Positions 5,452 to 6,304 of a stretch of 6,304 bases of DNA are shown piece by piece (within the stretch, counting starts at the first letter, position 1; each line of letters starts with the position of its first letter). The notes below the pieces were generated by a model, which was given only the letters and a program-made list of their open reading frames with translations, was not told the origin of the DNA and made no database searches. Made by a program: the position numbers and the translations under genes. The stretch spans positions 1-6,304 of the forward strand of contig CAMPIH010000137.1 of assembly GCA_946886275.1 (NCBI GenBank), read 5' to 3'. This DNA is from an uncultured Sphingosinicella sp. (GTDB taxonomy: Bacteria > Pseudomonadota > Alphaproteobacteria > Sphingomonadales > Sphingomonadaceae).

Positions 5452-5469
5452 GCGATATCCGACCCATGG

Positions 5470-5485
5470 TAAATGTGGACTTAAC
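5470..5485 (+). promoter_or_regulatory. CtrA-like site (TAAA-N7-TTAAC)
   Basis: TAAA (5470-5473), seven bases, then TTAAC (5481-5485) matches the CtrA box TTAA-N7-TTAAC of alphaproteobacteria with one mismatch. It lies between queC and the upstream gene in an AT-rich island of otherwise GC-rich DNA. One short motif can arise by chance. Confidence 0.25.
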
Positions 5486-5514
5486 GGCCGGTTGCGTTCC
5501 GTTCAGGGGCGGTC

Positions 5515-5916
5515 TCAGCAGCCGCCGGTGCGCCGCGCTTCGGCCCGGACGGCGAAGGGCGCGCCCCGGTCGACGCCCTGGCTGTCGATCTGGACCAGCC
5601 TCGGCGTCTCGAACCTGATCATCGTCCGACCGAAACCGATTCCTGGGCAGCTATAGCGCACCGTCACCGAACGCGGATCGGAAGCGACGACGTCGCGGGC
5701 GCAGGCGGCGGCGCGATGCTTGGGCTGGGTGAGGATGTAGCGATCGCCGAGGCAGATCGAGCCAAGACCGGCGCCGCCCGTGCCGCGCAGCTCCCAGAGA
5801 CCCGATTCCAGACGATCCAGAACATTGCCGCCGGGCCGGGCCTGGGTGAAGGCCGGCACGGCAAGCAAGGCGAGCGAAAGGATCGCAGCGACTCGGCAAG
5901 AGTGAATCATCGACAT
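5515..5916 (-). CDS. Small secreted four-cysteine protein, DUF3617-like
   Basis: This 133-residue predicted exported protein has a signal peptide (hydrophobic core about 9-23; cleavage likely after A26 in F-T-Q-A). The mature part starts with LDRLESGLWELRG (33-45), has cysteines C55, C72, C90 and C133, and ends GAPFAVRAEARRTGGC. The L-x-x-G-x-W opening, the spaced cysteines and RYSCPGIGFGRTMIRFET (87-104) resemble small periplasmic proteins grouped as DUF3617 or close relatives; this is recalled similarity, not a search. Function is unknown. Two disulfides are plausible. The ATG at 5916 is chosen because GGAG (5930-5927) lies 10 bases upstream; an in-frame TTG at 5922 is too close to that site, and ATG at 5910 is also possible. 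The gene follows hslO with a 103-bp gap. Confidence 0.82.
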   Translation of the reverse strand: MSMIHSCRVAAILSLALLAVPAFTQARPGGNVLDRLESGLWELRGTGGAGLGSICLGDRYILTQPKHRAAACARDVVASDPRSVTVRYSCPGIGFGRTMIRFETPRLVQIDSQGVDRGAPFAVRAEARRTGGC

Positions 5917-5969
5917 GATCAAGCCACTCCGATGGTGGCCGAGATCGCCCCCGCATCCCCGGCCCGGCC

Positions 5970-5975
5970 ATCATA
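5970..5975 (-). promoter_or_regulatory. Weak candidate -10 box for the DUF3617-like gene
   Basis: TATGAT on the - strand matches the -10 consensus at five of six positions, 53 bases upstream of the ATG at 5916. No good -35 box is seen at 16-18 bp, so this is tentative. Confidence 0.22.
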
Positions 5976-5998
5976 AACCATGTCGGACGCCGAATCGA

Positions 5999-6028
5999 TA
6001 AAGACGGCGAAGCTTTTGGTTAGCCGTC
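5999..6028 (-). terminator. Weak hairpin at the hslO stop codon
   Basis: On the - strand GACGGC (6028-6023, the last two codons of hslO) pairs with GCCGTC (6008-6003), followed by a short TTTAT. The loop is 14 bases and the T-run only three, so any terminator here is weak. Confidence 0.3.
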
Positions 6029-6304
6029 CAGATCGCTGAGCTTGATCGGAAAAACCCGCGAGCAGAACTCGCAGTCGACGCTGATGAAGCCATCGTCGTC
6101 AACCATGTCGCTCCGCTCGTCAGGACCGAATCGGGCGATGACGTCGCGCACATAGTCGAAGCTGCAGCGGCAGCCCTTGCTCAACGCAACGGTGGCAAGG
6201 ACCCGGACCTCCTCCTCTTCGTGGAACAGCCGCCAGAGCAGGGTCTCGAGCGGCAGTTCCTGATCGAAAAGCTCGTTCGCCCGGATCGTCTCGGCAAGGA
6301 CCCG
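6020..6304 (-). CDS. hslO: Hsp33 redox-regulated chaperone, C-terminal part (5' end outside window)
   Basis: Hsp33 is a cytoplasmic holdase activated by oxidative unfolding: reduced, its four cysteines bind zinc; oxidised, they form disulfides and the chaperone dimerises. The visible 94 residues hold the end of the substrate-binding and linker region, LPLETLLWRLFHEEEEVRV (fragment residues 17-35), and the zinc domain GCRCS (C45, C47) and CEFCSRVF (C78, C81), with the conserved DERSDMV-DDDG between. The CXC and CXXC spacing is exactly that of the family. Full-length Hsp33 has about 290-300 residues, so roughly two thirds lies beyond the window edge. The frame is open to the last base, and nothing looks damaged. 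Downstream comes the secreted DUF3617-like gene on the same strand, 103 bp away. Confidence 0.96.
   Translation of the reverse strand, partial: RVLAETIRANELFDQELPLETLLWRLFHEEEEVRVLATVALSKGCRCSFDYVRDVIARFGPDERSDMVDDDGFISVDCEFCSRVFPIKLSDLDG

Noticed and set aside
5397..5460. Signal recognition particle RNA or 6S RNA in the structured gap
   Set aside because: The SRP core (GGTCAGG...GGAAGGAAGCAGC type) is missing, and there is no long interrupted hairpin with a central bubble as in 6S RNA.
5339..5514. preQ1 riboswitch (class I, II or III) upstream of queC
   Set aside because: Considered because of gene context, but the short stem with A-rich pairing tail of class I and the conserved elements I know of the other classes are absent.

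Overview
The window is high-GC DNA with strong third-position GC bias. Its gene content and protein sequences point to an alphaproteobacterium, most likely of the order Sphingomonadales (Sphingomonas-like). That placement is an inference from the combination of oxygen-dependent HemF, LipB, a QueC/QueE pair, Hsp33 and low-complexity Asn/Asp/Thr-rich lipoproteins of a kind common in that order. It was not tested by a search. No tRNA, rRNA, transposase, phage gene, CRISPR array or toxin-antitoxin pair is visible, so this looks like ordinary chromosomal backbone.

Layout, left to right. (1) The 3' end of hemF (1-147, +) is followed after 27 bp by a GNAT acetyltransferase (175-747, +). (2) A six-helix membrane protein with a glycerophosphodiesterase-type membrane domain (744-1565, -) converges on the GNAT gene, and the two genes share a CTAG in which both stop codons lie. 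(3) Only 41 bp away, lipB (1607-2293, +) is read divergently. (4) Three exported proteins follow on the + strand: a Met/Asn/Thr/Asp-rich lipoprotein (2398-2673) with its own hairpin terminator, a second acidic lipoprotein (2816-3163), and a secreted four-cysteine protein (3296-3952). (5) On the - strand, queC (4595-5332) and queE (3972-4598) overlap by ATGA and form a preQ0 synthesis operon. (6) A 182-bp gap (5333-5514) holds three stem-loops and a T6 run just upstream of queC. (7) A small secreted four-cysteine protein (5515-5916, -) lies downstream of the 3' end of hslO/Hsp33 (6020-6304, -, truncated by the window edge).

How the genes work together. QueE and QueC catalyse consecutive steps (CPH4 to CDG to preQ0) of the queuosine precursor pathway, and their coupled overlap suggests coordinated translation. 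hemF and lipB are cofactor-synthesis genes (heme, lipoate), and hslO is a redox-stress chaperone gene. They are neighbours, but nothing here shows shared control. The four envelope or secreted proteins are uncharacterised.

The part least explained by known features is the 5358-5485 stretch upstream of queC. On the - strand it carries three consecutive hairpins ending in an intrinsic-terminator-like structure, a near-consensus CtrA half-site pair upstream, and a promoter-like TATATC placed so that queC could be transcribed without a leader. It could be a small RNA gene, an attenuator for queCE, or just the terminator of the upstream gene.
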